Notes: a model not told the origin generated them from the sequence alone. Positions 49,944 to 60,834 are shown, numbered from the stretch's first letter. The stretch is DNA of 64,000 bases from Strigamia acuminata (GCA_949358305.1 CASHSZ010000075.1:16001-80000); one strand, 5' to 3'. Program-made: numbers and translations.

Positions 49944-51619
49944 TTGCAACGTGCCGCGCTATGCCACACAATGTGCCGCCGCGATATGCCATCGAATCCG
50001 AATGTGTGTGATGCGAAACGCGAGTACGCGCGCGGAGAACGCGCGGCAATGCTAGCAACAGGAGCGCAACTGCCCAAGAAATTGCTCAACAATAAAAGGC
50101 ACGTGCCTGAAACAATAGGCACTTCAAATAAAGTTATTGTTAAAAAACGGGCTTGAAAACCAACAATTACACAATAATTAAGGGGCAAGAAATGAACTTT
50201 GCTGCAATGCAAAGTTCTCAAAATACAGAGAAATGAAAGTTACACTTGTATAAAGAATTGACAATGTTTGAAACCAATAAAAACTACAAAAACACACTTG
50301 TAAAAAACCCAAAACAACCCCCAGAATGAATTATTTGACTCAAATTAACCCTAAAACGGTCTTGGAGGTCGTGCAGACGACAGAGTCGGATCGGAAGGTT
50401 GCTAAAACCTGACGCCAAAACTAGCAATGGGACAGCTAGTTAGAAAACAGCTTTTTCATCAATCATGAACGCTGAAAACCTCACCCAGGGGTAGAAAATG
50501 ATGGAGAGAACGTTTTCGCCATCTAAAACGGTCTAAAACGGGTCTAAAATGCCTAAACCGGCGCCTGGAACGTGGCGCAGTTGTTGGGTCAAATATTGTC
50601 AAAAATCAGTGGAAATTTGTCAAATACTGGCAAAAATCTGCTGAAATTTGTCAAAAATTGCCAAATTTTGGCGCAAGTTACGTGAGGTTTGCGCGCATCC
50701 AACTATGACGAAAAATCCATGCGTGTGCACGCGCGATTTACTGGCGCGTTGGAAGCGTTAAAATAAATTTTTCCAATATCTAACACAATTTGCACCGAAT
50801 TATGGCAATTTTTGACAAATTTACATGGATTTTTGCCAGTATTTGACAAATTTCCACGGATTTTTGACAATATTTGACAAATTCCAGACAAATTTCAGAC
50901 AAATTTCAATTAATTTTTGAAATTTTATGAGAAATTTCAGCAAATGTTTGAGGATTGAGGAAATCTTCTGAAATTTGTCAAATATAGGCAAAAATCTTCT
51001 GAAATTTGTCAAATACAGGCAAAAATCTGCTGAAATTTGTCAAAAATTGCCCAAATTCCGTGCAAGTTTTGCAAGTTTTGCGCGCATCAAATCGTATGCG
51101 CGCCTATACTATTGCACGAGCGCATTGACGCGTGATGAACACCGACCACGTTTACGAAGTGAATTCGAGCTACAAAAGTATCGAGTCGCCATTCTATGAT
51201 GGAAAAAAAAAATTAAGTGTAAACAAACAAAATAAAAACTTTAATATACAAGAAACGTACAATTCCACTCAACTTTGTTTCAAATTTTATTTATTGGATC
51301 ATTGAAAATAAACAGTAGTGTTGTGCACTGTACGCTTAAGTGTATACCGGCGATGCGTTGTTTTGTGGTGGGGATTTGCCTCGATAATTGATCTTTTCTC
51401 TTTGTTTGCAATATTTTTTTGGCCTTTTTTGTTGATTTTTCGGTTTGAAATTGTTTTTTTCCGGTGTAATTTAAGTGGTGGAAGGTTGTTGGCGTGTGTT
51501 GAGGGTAATTTTGGCGGTTTTTGGGTCGGGATTAGTGTTTTCTGCGATTTTTGATCGGTATTTGGGGTTTGATGCAGCGGATAGCGCATGCGAATCGCCG
51601 TCGACCGTAGCATTAGCAA
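49944..51619 (+). repeat. 1.68-kb unit, last of array 3
   Basis: 1676 bp, short hairpin, TTTTTGATCGG tail, ends at the S3 junction; same type as the last units of arrays 1 and 2. Confidence 0.93.
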
Positions 51620-52106
51620 GTGCGCGCGCAAGTTAAATGTGTACAGGACTGTGAGAAAATAAAACGTGTGTGGAAAAGTAAATGTTCTTTGGTGATCGCC
51701 ATGAGTTCGTACTTTGTCGTGGGCGCGAAATGTGTGTGATATATATGCTACTATGCGTGATGTAGCGCCGTCAGCGCGTTTCAGCACGCGATGTAGCGCC
51801 TTGAGCGCGTCCAAATGCGTACAGGTGTTCGACAGATGTGCCAGGGCTTCACGTGCATACACGAAACATAAACATGAAGAAAACAGAAAAAACCGTTGTG
51901 TGTGATGTGTATAAAGACACATTACACAAAGAATACTACTCTTCATACAAAAAGCAATAAACTTTATACATATTGCAATAAACTTACAAAATGGTAAAAA
52001 TAAAATACTGGAAAACATGGCCTTGAATAATAGTGGAAAACATGGCATACTGCCTTGAATAATAGTGAAAAACATGGCGTACTGCCTTGAATACCCCCTT
52101 GAATAC

Positions 52107-53137
52107 GTCGCACCGCATCATCTCGCCTCACTTCCCGTCTTGGAAATAAATAAATGCCCCGGCGTTTATTCGAGGCAATGTCCAACTTGGGCTTTCATTC
52201 GCGCCTCACATCCCGCCTTGGTAATAAATAAACGCCCCGGCGTTTATTCGAGGCACATCACCCACACCTCCCCGGCGTTCAAACGAGTAGCTGCGCGTAT
52301 TTGACCCCGGTTTTTATTTTTTCAAATTGTCGTGTGTTTTCAAAGTTCTTAATTTGTTCAAAAACAAACAAAATGGCTATTTGTTGATTTTTAATTGATT
52401 TTATCGATTTCTGTTCATTTTTTGCTGGTTTTTAATCGATTTTTCTGTATTTTTGATCAATTTTTGCCAATTGTAATCGTTATTTGTCATTCTGAATTGA
52501 TTATTGTCAGGTTTCAGTCGATTTTTGTCGATTTCTGATCAATGTTTATACATTTTTTATCATTTTGTGTAGATTTCTGTTGAATTTTAATCATATTTCT
52601 TCGTTTTTATTCAATTTTTGTCCCATGCTCCGCGATCAGTTCGAATAATTGACACCATACTGTGCTTTTACTCATATTCAAGATGGCGTCGCAAACTCAA
52701 GGTCGAATTCCGCTGAATTCATTTATTGCGACTGTTTGCGCTCCATACATGCGAAAAGGATTATGGGAAAAATCCTCAATGCAGGTCATTTTGGTGTCAA
52801 ATGAGCGAGGAAAGCTGGAGATAAGGAAAATTGGTGAAATTTCAAAAAAAAGCTAAACAATCAAAATTTACATGAAGCTCAATTTTTCTAACTGGAAATG
52901 CATGTATCGTCAATTTCGGGATATTTTAGGGGTGAAATTGACTGGGAAGGGACCCCCACATTCCCCATGCGTCAACGCGCGCGTTGACGAAATTCAAATC
53001 CAGGTTTTCACACAGCCCCACGTTATTTTCGGGTTCCAATTGCCGTATTGCCGTATTGCCTCAAATAAACGCCGGGGCGTTTATTAATTTTCATTAATTT
53101 TCCAGACCGGAAATGAGGCGAGGTGATGCGGTACGAT
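52107..53137. mobile_element. Putative inverted-terminal-repeat element, S3
   Basis: Third copy of the 1.03-kb element, duplicated with its flanks; inverted ends and CGCCCCGGCG cores intact. Confidence 0.6.
52683..52856 (+). CDS. Small ORF of 57 aa, unknown, S3 copy
   Basis: Third copy of the 57-codon frame, with no change that I can see. Function unknown, reality doubtful. Confidence 0.18.
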   Translation: MASQTQGRIPLNSFIATVCAPYMRKGLWEKSSMQVILVSNERGKLEIRKIGEISKKS

Positions 53138-53734
53138 GCAAAATTGCGAGATGTAGTTTGCTTTATTTGTTAAAACAAATTAGGCGTCACTAATTCACCT
53201 GTATTAGGGTTTCAATGTGTGAAATTTCAAAATTTATCGGTTCCGTCAAAACGCCATTGAAAAGTTACATTTTTATAACGTTTCAATGATGAAAACGGCC
53301 ATTTTTGATGAAAAACAGCCATTTTTTATAGAAAAAACGACGAAGAAAGCCATTTTCACTATGAAAAATGGCTGAAAATGACCATTTTGACGAAAAACGG
53401 CCATTTTTACTACGAAAAATGGCTAAAAATGCCACTTGAGTGAGTGCAAGTACATTTGGTGATGTACTATCGCGAGCGCGCGCGTTTTTGTGCAGTACAA
53501 TGTGCTGATTAAACCAACAGCATTATAGAGTGATTACATTGTTCATTTGTGTTTTTAAGTTACAAAATGGTACAAAATCATAAAATAAACTTGTAAAGTG
53601 CAATTTCTGCGGATTGATCAAAATCCGCAAAATCCGCCGCAAAATTGCGAACAGGGGATCAGCATATAGGCAGCCGTAATGTTAAAAATGGGGTCCCTTT
53701 CGCACTCCGCAAAATCCGCATGCGCGCCATAAGG

Positions 53735-54000
53735 GTATTATTGCGAGCGCGCGTGTTTTCACACGATTACAATGTGCTGATTAAACCAACAGCATTATAG
53801 AAGCATTATAGACTGATTATATTGTATAATTTTTATTTTAACAAAACCCTGAATTTCATTTCTAATCGGTTTTTTTTTTTATTGACGCGCACAGAAGCGT
53901 TGTAGCATGTTCACACAATGTGGAATTTGCAAATTTGAGAAAGCGGCTTTCCCAAGGTTGATAAAACGCGCGCGATCGTGCGGAATATACAAATAAGTGA
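53735..54000 (+). other. Diverged second copy of the pre-M part of S
   Basis: GCGAGCGCGCGTG and GTGCTGATTAAACCAACAGCATTATAGA match 14090-14155, with a small tandem duplication (GCATTATAGA twice). The rest, 53830-54000, contains a T-tract and GCGCGCGATCGTGCGG and matches nothing else I can see. Confidence 0.6.
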
Positions 54001-54400
54001 AATCCGCAAAATCAGCCATGAGACTGCGAACAGGGGGTCAAGGTATAGGCCGCCGTAATGTTAAAAATAGGGTCCCTTTCGCACTCCGAGAAATCCGCAT
54101 GCGCGCCATAAGGTTAAGCTCTCCAGACGGGCGTGGCGGACGCGTCGGCGCGCCGCTAAAAACATATCCTTTTCGCGGATTGGCTTCCGCGAAATCCGCA
54201 TTTCGGGGGCGACTATTCTGGGGATTCCGGGTGGACCAAACTCTTCCGGAAAATGTCCGGGGTGGTGTTGGGAGTGTCAATAGACTGTTTTGTGTCAAGG
54301 TTGTCAATTTTCATGTGAGTATTGGAAGGTTCATTTCTGCACATTCTCATGTATTTTTTTTCACAGGAGCGACAAGGAGCGATGAAGCGGGATCGAGCGA
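54001..54400 (+). repeat. Module M copy 3, diverged
   Basis: Same order as copy 1 (CGCAAAATC boxes, GTTAAAAATAGGGTCCC, TTTCGCGG/CCGCGAAA inverted repeat, peptide-like stretch NVRGGVGSVNRLFCVKV), with scattered substitutions. The frame upstream of the intron is open over its full length here, with no stop where copy 1 has one. It leads into the flank of P4. Confidence 0.6.
54315..54366 (+). other. Candidate 52-bp intron in module M copy 3
   Basis: Donor CAT|GTGAGT and acceptor TTTTTTTTCACAG|GAG. Both borders survive while internal bases differ from copy 1 (GCACATTCTCATGT against GTGCATTCTCATAT). Confidence 0.45.
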
Positions 54401-54528
54401 GAGTGGGTAAAATAAACTGGTTTACGTCTCCAATGCGCGTTCAAGATGGAATACGAACTCGGAATCGACTCCAACACGCGTTCGCGTGACATACGGACGC
54501 ATTCACGACCCAGATCAAAAAATGATCT
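54401..54528 (+). other. Left flank of P4
   Basis: AATGCGCGTTCAAGATGGAATACGAACTCGG and following sequence resemble 57317-57400 downstream of module M copy 4, so P4 sits between two copies of M plus its 3' flank. Confidence 0.5.
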
Positions 54529-55430
54529 CGTATTCGACTCGCTTTCTAGTCGAGTACGAATTTTGCCCTTCTTCAACGCGAAATCGTATTCGACTCGTTT
54601 TCGAGTCGAATGCGAATTTTGCCCTTCTTCAACGCGAAATCGTATTCGACTCGTTTTCTAGTCGAGTACGAGTTTTGCCCTTCTTCAACGCGAAATCGTA
54701 TTCGACTCGTTTTCGAGTCGAATGCGAATTTTGCCCTTCTTCAACGCGAAATCGTATTCGACTCGTTTTCGAGTCGAGTACGAGTTTTGCCCTTCTTCAA
54801 CGAGAAATCGTATTCGACTCGTTTTCGAGTCGAGTACGAGTTTTGCCCTTCTTCAACGCGAAATCGTATTCGACTCGTTTTCGAGTCGAATGCGAATTTT
54901 GCCCTTCTTCAACGCGAAATCGTATTCGACTCGTTTTCGAGTCGAGTACGAGTTTTGCCCTTCTTCAACGCGAAATCGTATTCGACTCGTTTTCGAGTCG
55001 AGTACGAGTTTTGCCCTTCTTCAACGCGAAATCGTATTCGACTCGTTTTCGAGTCGAATGCGAATTCGTATTCGACTCGTTTTCGAGTCGAATGCGAATT
55101 TTGCCCTTCTTCAACGCGAAATCGTATTCGACTCGTTTTCGAGTCGAGTACGAGTTTTGCCCTTCTTCAACGCGAAATCGCATTCGACTCGTTTTCGAGT
55201 CGAGTACGAGTTTTGCCCTTCTTCAACGCGAAATCGTATTCGACTCGTTTTCGAGTCGAATGCGAATTCGTATTCGACTCGTTTTCGAGTCGAATGCGAA
55301 TTTTGCCCTTCTTCAACGCGAAATCGTATTCGACTCGTTTTCGAGTCGAGTACGAATTTTGCCCTTCTTCAACGCGAAATCGTATTCGACTCGTTTTCGA
55401 GTCGAATGCGAATTCGTATTCGATTCGAAT
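54529..55430 (+). repeat. 56-bp hairpin satellite, P4 left arm
   Basis: About sixteen units, many ending GAATGCGAATTTTGCCC rather than GAGTACGAGTTTTGCCC. Two units lack the linker, so palindromes abut directly (GAATGCGAATTCGTATTCG). Long open frames here come from the stop-free unit. Confidence 0.9.
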
Positions 55431-56069
55431 ACGATTCGAATTCGATTCGAATACGAATACGATCAAAATACGAACTCGTAACAACTCGAATACGATGACC
55501 CGTTACCGGACTTTGACTCGTACGACTCGTATTCGAGATGTATTCGAGATGTATTCGAATCGTATTCGAGTCGCATTCGAGATGGTCGATGATTTCCACT
55601 CGCTCATATACGCGTTGTATACGAGCTCGTATTTTGATCGTAATCGTAAACGAATCGTTTACAAGTCGTATACAAGTTGTATACGACGTGTATACACCTC
55701 GTATACGAACGAAGTTTGGAAAATCCACCGGATACTTACTACGACATGAAAACACATAGTAGTCACATACGTCTTATTTGGAAATTGTGTTTTCACAAAC
55801 TTCGTTCGTATACGAGGTGTATACACGTCGTATACAACTTGTATACAACTTGTAAACGATTCGTTTACGATTACGATCAAAATACGAGCTCGTATACAAC
55901 GCGTATACGAGCGAGTGGAAATCATCGACCATCTCGAATACGACTCGAATTCGATTCGTATTCGATTCGAATACGATTCGAATTCGATTCGAATACGAAT
56001 ACGATCGAAATACGAACTCGTAACAACTCGAATACGAATCAAAGTCCGGGAAACAAAAATCGACCATCT
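55431..56069. repeat. Central hairpin of P4, loop inverted
   Basis: Arms of GTATACGAG-type sequence around a 79-bp loop at 55718-55796. The loop is the reverse complement of the loops in P1-P3. The centre is at 55757. Confidence 0.92.
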
Positions 56070-56730
56070 CGTATACGATTCGAAAGCGAATCGAATACGA
56101 TTTCGCGTTGAAGAAGGGCAAAACTCGTACTCGACTCGAAAACGAGTCGAATACGATTTCGCGTTGAAGAAGGGCAAAACTCGTACTCGACTCGAAAACG
56201 AGTCGAATACGATTTCGCGTTGAAGAAGGGCAAAATTCGTACTCGACTCGAAAACGAGTCGAATACGATTTCGCGTTGAAGAAGGGCAAAACTCGTACTC
56301 GACTCGAAAACGAGTCGAATACGATTTCGCGTTGAAGAAGGGCAAAACTCGTACTCGACTCGAAAACGAGTCGAATACGATTTCGCGTTGAAGAAGGGCA
56401 AAATTCGTACTCGACTCGAAAACGAGTCGAATACGATTTCGCGTTGAAGAAGGACAAAATTCGCATTCGACTCGAAAACGAGTCGAATACGAATTCGCAT
56501 TCGACTCGAAAACGAGTCGAATACGATTTCGCGTTGAAGAAGGGCAAAATTCGCATTCGACTCGAAAACGAGTCGAATACGATTTCGCGTTGAAGAAGGG
56601 CAAAATTCGTACTCGACTAGAAAGCGAGTCGAATACGATTTCGCGTTGAAGAAGGGCAAAATTCGTACTCGACTAGAAAGCGAGTCGAATACGATTTCGC
56701 GTTGAAAAAGGGAAAAACTCGTACGCGATT
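56070..56730 (-). repeat. 56-bp hairpin satellite, P4 right arm
   Basis: About eleven to twelve units with the linker in the opposite sense (GCGTTGAAGAAGGGCAAA). One fused half-unit lies near 56488 (GAATACGAATTCGCATTCG). The array ends at CTCGTACGCGATTCAG. Confidence 0.9.
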
Positions 56731-57049
56731 CAGTGAAACTAAATTTACATGTGCGCGTTGACGCGCGCGATTCGTGTGTTCTACGTGAGTAAATAGAGTG
56801 CGCGTCACATATGAATACAAAATGTCGACCATGCGTCGCCACGATGCCAGTGGACGAATTCTGCGAATTCGTGCAAACGCAGAAAGTTAAAAATATTCAA
56901 ATTTGACGCCCACGATGACTCGTTCGTAGTAGACGCCTCCACAACTGCTTTTGAAAAGAATTTGATAAATGTTTGGAAATAATATTTAGGATTTTCTTTA
57001 ATCATATCAGGAAACTGAAAACAGAAATAAAGTTTATACATTGGAAATT
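56731..57049. other. Unassigned segment between P4 and module M copy 4
   Basis: Non-repetitive within this window. It shows small inverted repeats (GCGCGTTGACGCGCGC near 56753; GAATTCTGCGAATTC near 56857). A reverse open frame of 94 codons has no recognisable domain. Nothing else seen. Confidence 0.4.
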
Positions 57050-57290
57050 TTTTATCCTTTTCGCGGATTGGCGTCCGCGAAATCCGCATTTCGGGGGAGA
57101 CTATTCTGCGGATTCCGGGTGGACCAAACTCTTCCGAAAAATGTCCGGGGTGGTGTTGGGAGTGTCGATAGACTGTTTTGTGTCAAGGTTGCCAATTTTC
57201 ATGTAAGTATTGGAAGGTTCATTTCTGTGCATTCTCATATATTTTTTTTCACAGGAGCAATGAGGCGCGATAAAGGGGGATCAAGCGAGA
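57050..57290 (+). repeat. Module M copy 4, diverged and 5'-truncated
   Basis: Starts near the TTTTCGCGGATTGG inverted repeat and keeps the peptide-like stretch and the intron borders. The frame is open upstream, but after the intron it reads GAG CAA TGA, a stop, so any coding role is broken here. Confidence 0.6.
57203..57254 (+). other. Candidate 52-bp intron in module M copy 4
   Basis: Donor CAT|GTAAGT, acceptor TTTTTTTTCACAG|GAG, same placement as in the other copies. Confidence 0.45.
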
Positions 57291-57419
57291 GTGAAAAAGA
57301 TAAACTTGTTTACGTCTCAAATGCGCGTTCGCGATGGAATACGAACTTGGAATCGACTCCAATACGCGTTCGCGTCGCATACGAACGCATTTACAACTCG
57401 TTTTCGACTTTGATTAAAA
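57291..57419 (+). other. 3' flank of module M copy 4
   Basis: GTCTCAAATGCGCGTTCGCGATGG and following bases match the left flank of P4; it ends in AT-rich sequence. Confidence 0.45.
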
Positions 57420-57663
57420 AGGAACAAATATGATTAAAAATCAACAAAAATATACAAAACTTGATAAGAAATGTATAAACATTGATTAGAAATCGACAAA
57501 AATCGACTGAAATCTGACAATAATCGAATAAAATCGGACAATAATCAATTCAGAATGACAAATAACAATTACAATTGGTAAAAATTGACCAAAAATACAG
57601 AAAAATCGATTAAAAACCAGCAAAAACAAACAGAAAACGATTAAATCAATTAAAAATCAACAA
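57420..57663 (-). repeat. Inverted diverged copy of the S AT-rich repeat
   Basis: Reverse complement of about 13000-13240, in the same order (TTGTTGATTTTTAATTGATTT, CTGGTTTTTAATCGATT, CATTCTGAATTGATTATTGTC), with many substitutions and small indels. It abuts the degenerate unit that follows. Confidence 0.7.
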
Positions 57664-58930
57664 ATAACCAAAATTGCCCTCAACACACCCCAACAACCTT
57701 CCACCACTCAAATTACACCGGAAAAAAACAAATTCAAACCGAAAAATCAACAAAGAATGCCAAAAAAAATATTGCAAACAAAGAGATAAGATCAATTCTC
57801 GAGGCAAATTCTCACCACAAAACAACGCATCGCCGCCGACATCAACTTTTTAAATTTGAGAAACTCGCGTTTTTACGTGTACCGGTGCAGTACCGGGACC
57901 GCGGTACTTGTACTGCGGTATACATTTAAGTGTACAGTGCACAACACTACTGTTTATTTTTAATGATCCAATAAATAAAATTTGAAACAAAGTTGAGTGG
58001 AATTGTACGTTTCTCGTATATTAAAGTTTTTATTTTTTAATTTTTTTTGTTCCATACTAGAATGGCGATTCGATACTTTTGTAGCTCGAATTCACTGATA
58101 TAAACGTGGTCGGTTTTCATCACGCGTCAATGCGCTCGTGCAATAGTATAGGCGCGCATGGCTTGATGCGCACAAAACTTGCAAAACTTGCACGGAATTT
58201 GGTCAATTTTTGACAAATTTCAGCAGATTTTTGCCTATATTTGACAAATTTCCACTGATTTTTGACAATATTTGACCCAACAACTGCGCCACGTTCCAGG
58301 CGCCGGTTTAGGCATTTTAGACCCGTTTTAGACCGTTTTAGATGGCGAAAACGTTCTCTCCATCATTTTCTACCCCTGGGTGAGGTTTTCAGCGTTCATG
58401 ATTGATGAAAAAGCTGTTTTCTAACTAGCTGTCCCATTGCTAGTTTTGGCGTCAGGTTTTAGCAACCTTCCGATCCGACTCTGTCGTCTGCACGACCTCC
58501 AAGACTGTTTTAGGGTTAATTTGAGTCAAATAATTCATTCTGGGGGTTGTTTTGGGTTTTTTACAAGTGTGTTTTTGTAGTTTTTATTGGTTTCAAACAT
58601 TGTCAATTCTTTATACAAGTGTAACTTTCATTTCTCTGTATTTTGAGAACTTTGCATTGCAGCAAAGTTCATTTCTTGCCCCTTAATTATTGTGTAATTG
58701 TTGGTTTTGAAGCCCGTTTTTTAACAATAACTTTATTTGAAGTGCCTATTGTTTCAGGCACGTGCTTCCACGTGCCTTTTATTGTTGAGCAATTTCTTGG
58801 GCAGTTGCGCTCCTGTTGCTAGCATTGCCGCGCGTTCTCCGCGCGCGTACTCGCGTTTCGCATCACACACATTCGGATTCGATGGCCTATCGCGGCGGCA
58901 CATTGTGTGGCATAGCGCGGCACGTTGCAA
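57664..58930 (-). repeat. Degenerate 1.68-kb unit (1.27 kb)
   Basis: Inverted and diverged. It has an insertion of about 85 bp near 57838-57925 rich in GTACCG/CGGTAC palindromes. It also has a deletion near 58250 that joins CCTATATTTGACAAATTTC to CACTGATTTTTG, removing the middle minisatellite block. From about 58250 on it is nearly identical to ordinary units. Confidence 0.85.
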
Positions 58931-60617
58931 TTGCTAATGCTACGGTCGACGGCGATTCGCATGCGCTATCCGCTGCATCAAACCCCAAATACCGATAAAA
59001 AATCGCTGAAAACACTAATCCCGACCCAAAAACCGCCAAAATTACCCTCAACACACGCAACAACCTTCCACCACTTAAATTACACCGGAAAAAAACAATT
59101 TCAAACCGAAAAATCAACAAAAAAGGCCAAAAAAATATTGCAAACAAAGAGAAAAGATCAATTATCGAGGCAAATCCCCACCACAAAACAACGCATCGCC
59201 GGTATACACTTAAGCGTACAGTGCACAACACTACTGTTTATTTTCAATGATCCAATAAATAAAATTTGAAACAAAGTTGAGTGGAATTGTACGTTTCTTG
59301 TATATTAAAGTTTTTATTTTGTTTGTTTACACTTAATTTTTTTTTTCCATCATAGAATGGCGACTCGATACTTTTGTAGCTCGAATTCACTTCGTAAACG
59401 TGGTCGGTGTTCATCACGCGTCAATGCGCTCGTGCAATAGTATAGGCGCGCATACAATTTGATGCGCGCAAAACTTGCAAAACTTGCACGGAATTTGGGC
59501 AATTTTTGACAAATTTCAGCAGATTTTTGCCTGTATTTGACAAATTTCAGAAGATTTTTGCCTATATTTGACAAATTTCAGAAGATTTCCTCAATCCTCA
59601 AACATTTGCTGAAATTTCTCATAAAATTTCTAAAATTAATTGAAATTTGTCTGAAATTTGTCTGGAATTTGTCAAATATTGTCAAAAATCCGTGGAAATT
59701 TGTCAAATACTGGCAAAAATCCATGTAAATTTGTCAAAAATTGCCATAATTCGGTGCAAATTGTGTTAGATATTGGAAAAATTTATTTTAACGCTTCCAA
59801 CGCGCCAGTAAATCGCGCGTGCACACGCATGGATTTTTCGTCATAGTTGGATGCGCGCAAACCTCACGTAACTTGCGCCAAAATTTGGCAATTTTTGACA
59901 AATTTCAGCAGATTTTTGCCAGTATTTGACAAATTTCCACTGATTTTTGACAATATTTGACCCAACAACTGCGCCACGTTCCAGGCGCCGGTTTAGGCAT
60001 TTTAGACCCGTTTTAGACCGTTTTAGATGGCGAAAACGTTCTCTCCATCATTTTCTACCCCTGGGTGAGGTTTTCAGCGTTCATGATTGATGAAAAAGCT
60101 GTTTTCTAACTAGCTGTCCCATTGCTAGTTTTGGCGTCAGGTTTTAGCAACCTTCCGATCCGACTCTGTCGTCTGCACGACCTCCAAGACTGTTTTAGGG
60201 TTAATTTGAGTCAAATAATTCATTCTGGGGGTTGTTTTGGGTTTTTTACAAGTGTGTTTTTGTAGTTTTTATTGGTTTCAAACATTGTCAATTCTTTATA
60301 CAAGTGTAACTTTCATTTCTCTGTATTTTGAGAACTTTGCATTGCAGCAAAGTTCATTTCTTGCCCCTTAATTATTGTGTAATTGTTGGTTTTCAAGCCC
60401 GTTTTTTAACAATAACTTTATTTGAAGTGCCTATTGTTTCAGGCACGTGCTTCCACGTGCCTTTTATTGTTGAGCAATTTCTTGGGCAGTTGCGCTCCTG
60501 TTGCTAGCATTGCCGCGCGTTCTCCGCGCGTGTACTCGCGCGTTTCGCATCACACACATTCGGGTTCGATGGCCTATCGCGGCGGCACATTGTGTGGCAT
60601 AGCGCGGCACGTTGCAA
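58931..60617 (-). repeat. 1.68-kb unit, P5 left arm
   Basis: 1687 bp, long hairpin, mixed markers (ACAGTCTTGG and TTTTAGAAAT like inner arms, CCCCCAG like array units). ACACGCAACAACC near 59053 lacks one C compared with other copies, and CATACAATTTG near 59452 is private. Confidence 0.92.
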
Positions 60618-60696
60618 TTACGTGACGTGGCACGTTGCTGTTACGTGACGCGATAGCCAGTATTTAAGCAGGGGATTCCATCATCGTTTACACAAA
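60618..60696 (+). promoter_or_regulatory. Promoter-like block, P5 left arm
   Basis: ACGTGAC pair and TATTTAAG (60661-60668). Here the block is followed after only about 50 bp by the satellite. Confidence 0.4.
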
Positions 60697-60745
60697 TGCG
60701 CATTGCAACGTGGAGGCGCATTCGAGTCCTTTTCCCAAGCGAAAT

Positions 60746-60834
60746 CGTATTCGATTCGCTTTCGAATCGAATACGAGTTTTGTCCTTTTTCAACGCGAAA
60801 TCGTATTCGATTCGCTTTCGAATCGTATACGAGA
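60746..60834 (+). repeat. Minimal 56-bp satellite, P5 left arm
   Basis: Only about one and a half units, both with GATTCGCTTTCGAATC palindromes, which resemble the starter units of P1-P3. Confidence 0.88.

Larger units (their letters stand above)
51620..53734 (+). repeat. Spacer S3, truncated copy of S
   Basis: Copy of 12244-14358 (shift 39,376). The one difference I noticed is GTTCATTTTTTG near 52413, where S1 and S2 have GTTCGTTTTTTG. It stops inside module M at CATAAGG, where the sequence jumps to a diverged copy of an earlier part of S. Confidence 0.92.
54529..56730. repeat. Irregular palindrome P4
   Basis: 56-bp arrays converge on a central inverted repeat with one 79-bp loop. Arms are unequal and units are more variable than in P1-P3 (GAATGCGAATT variants, CTAG for CGAG, fused half-units at about 55060-55080 and 55260). 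There is no promoter-like block and no 1.68-kb unit in the arms, so P4 is a core-only relative. Confidence 0.9.

Noticed and set aside
1-53734. LTR retrotransposon or viral genome
   Set aside because: No reverse transcriptase, integrase, capsid or polymerase-like frames, no primer-binding site, and the long repeats are inverted or tandem units rather than paired LTRs.
12244-53734. Treating the whole structure as an assembly error
   Set aside because: Unit-level private markers (27823-27842, changes near 34450 and 34783, the chimeric unit at 48258) and length changes in whole units are more like real repeat evolution. The possibility is not excluded and is listed as a check.
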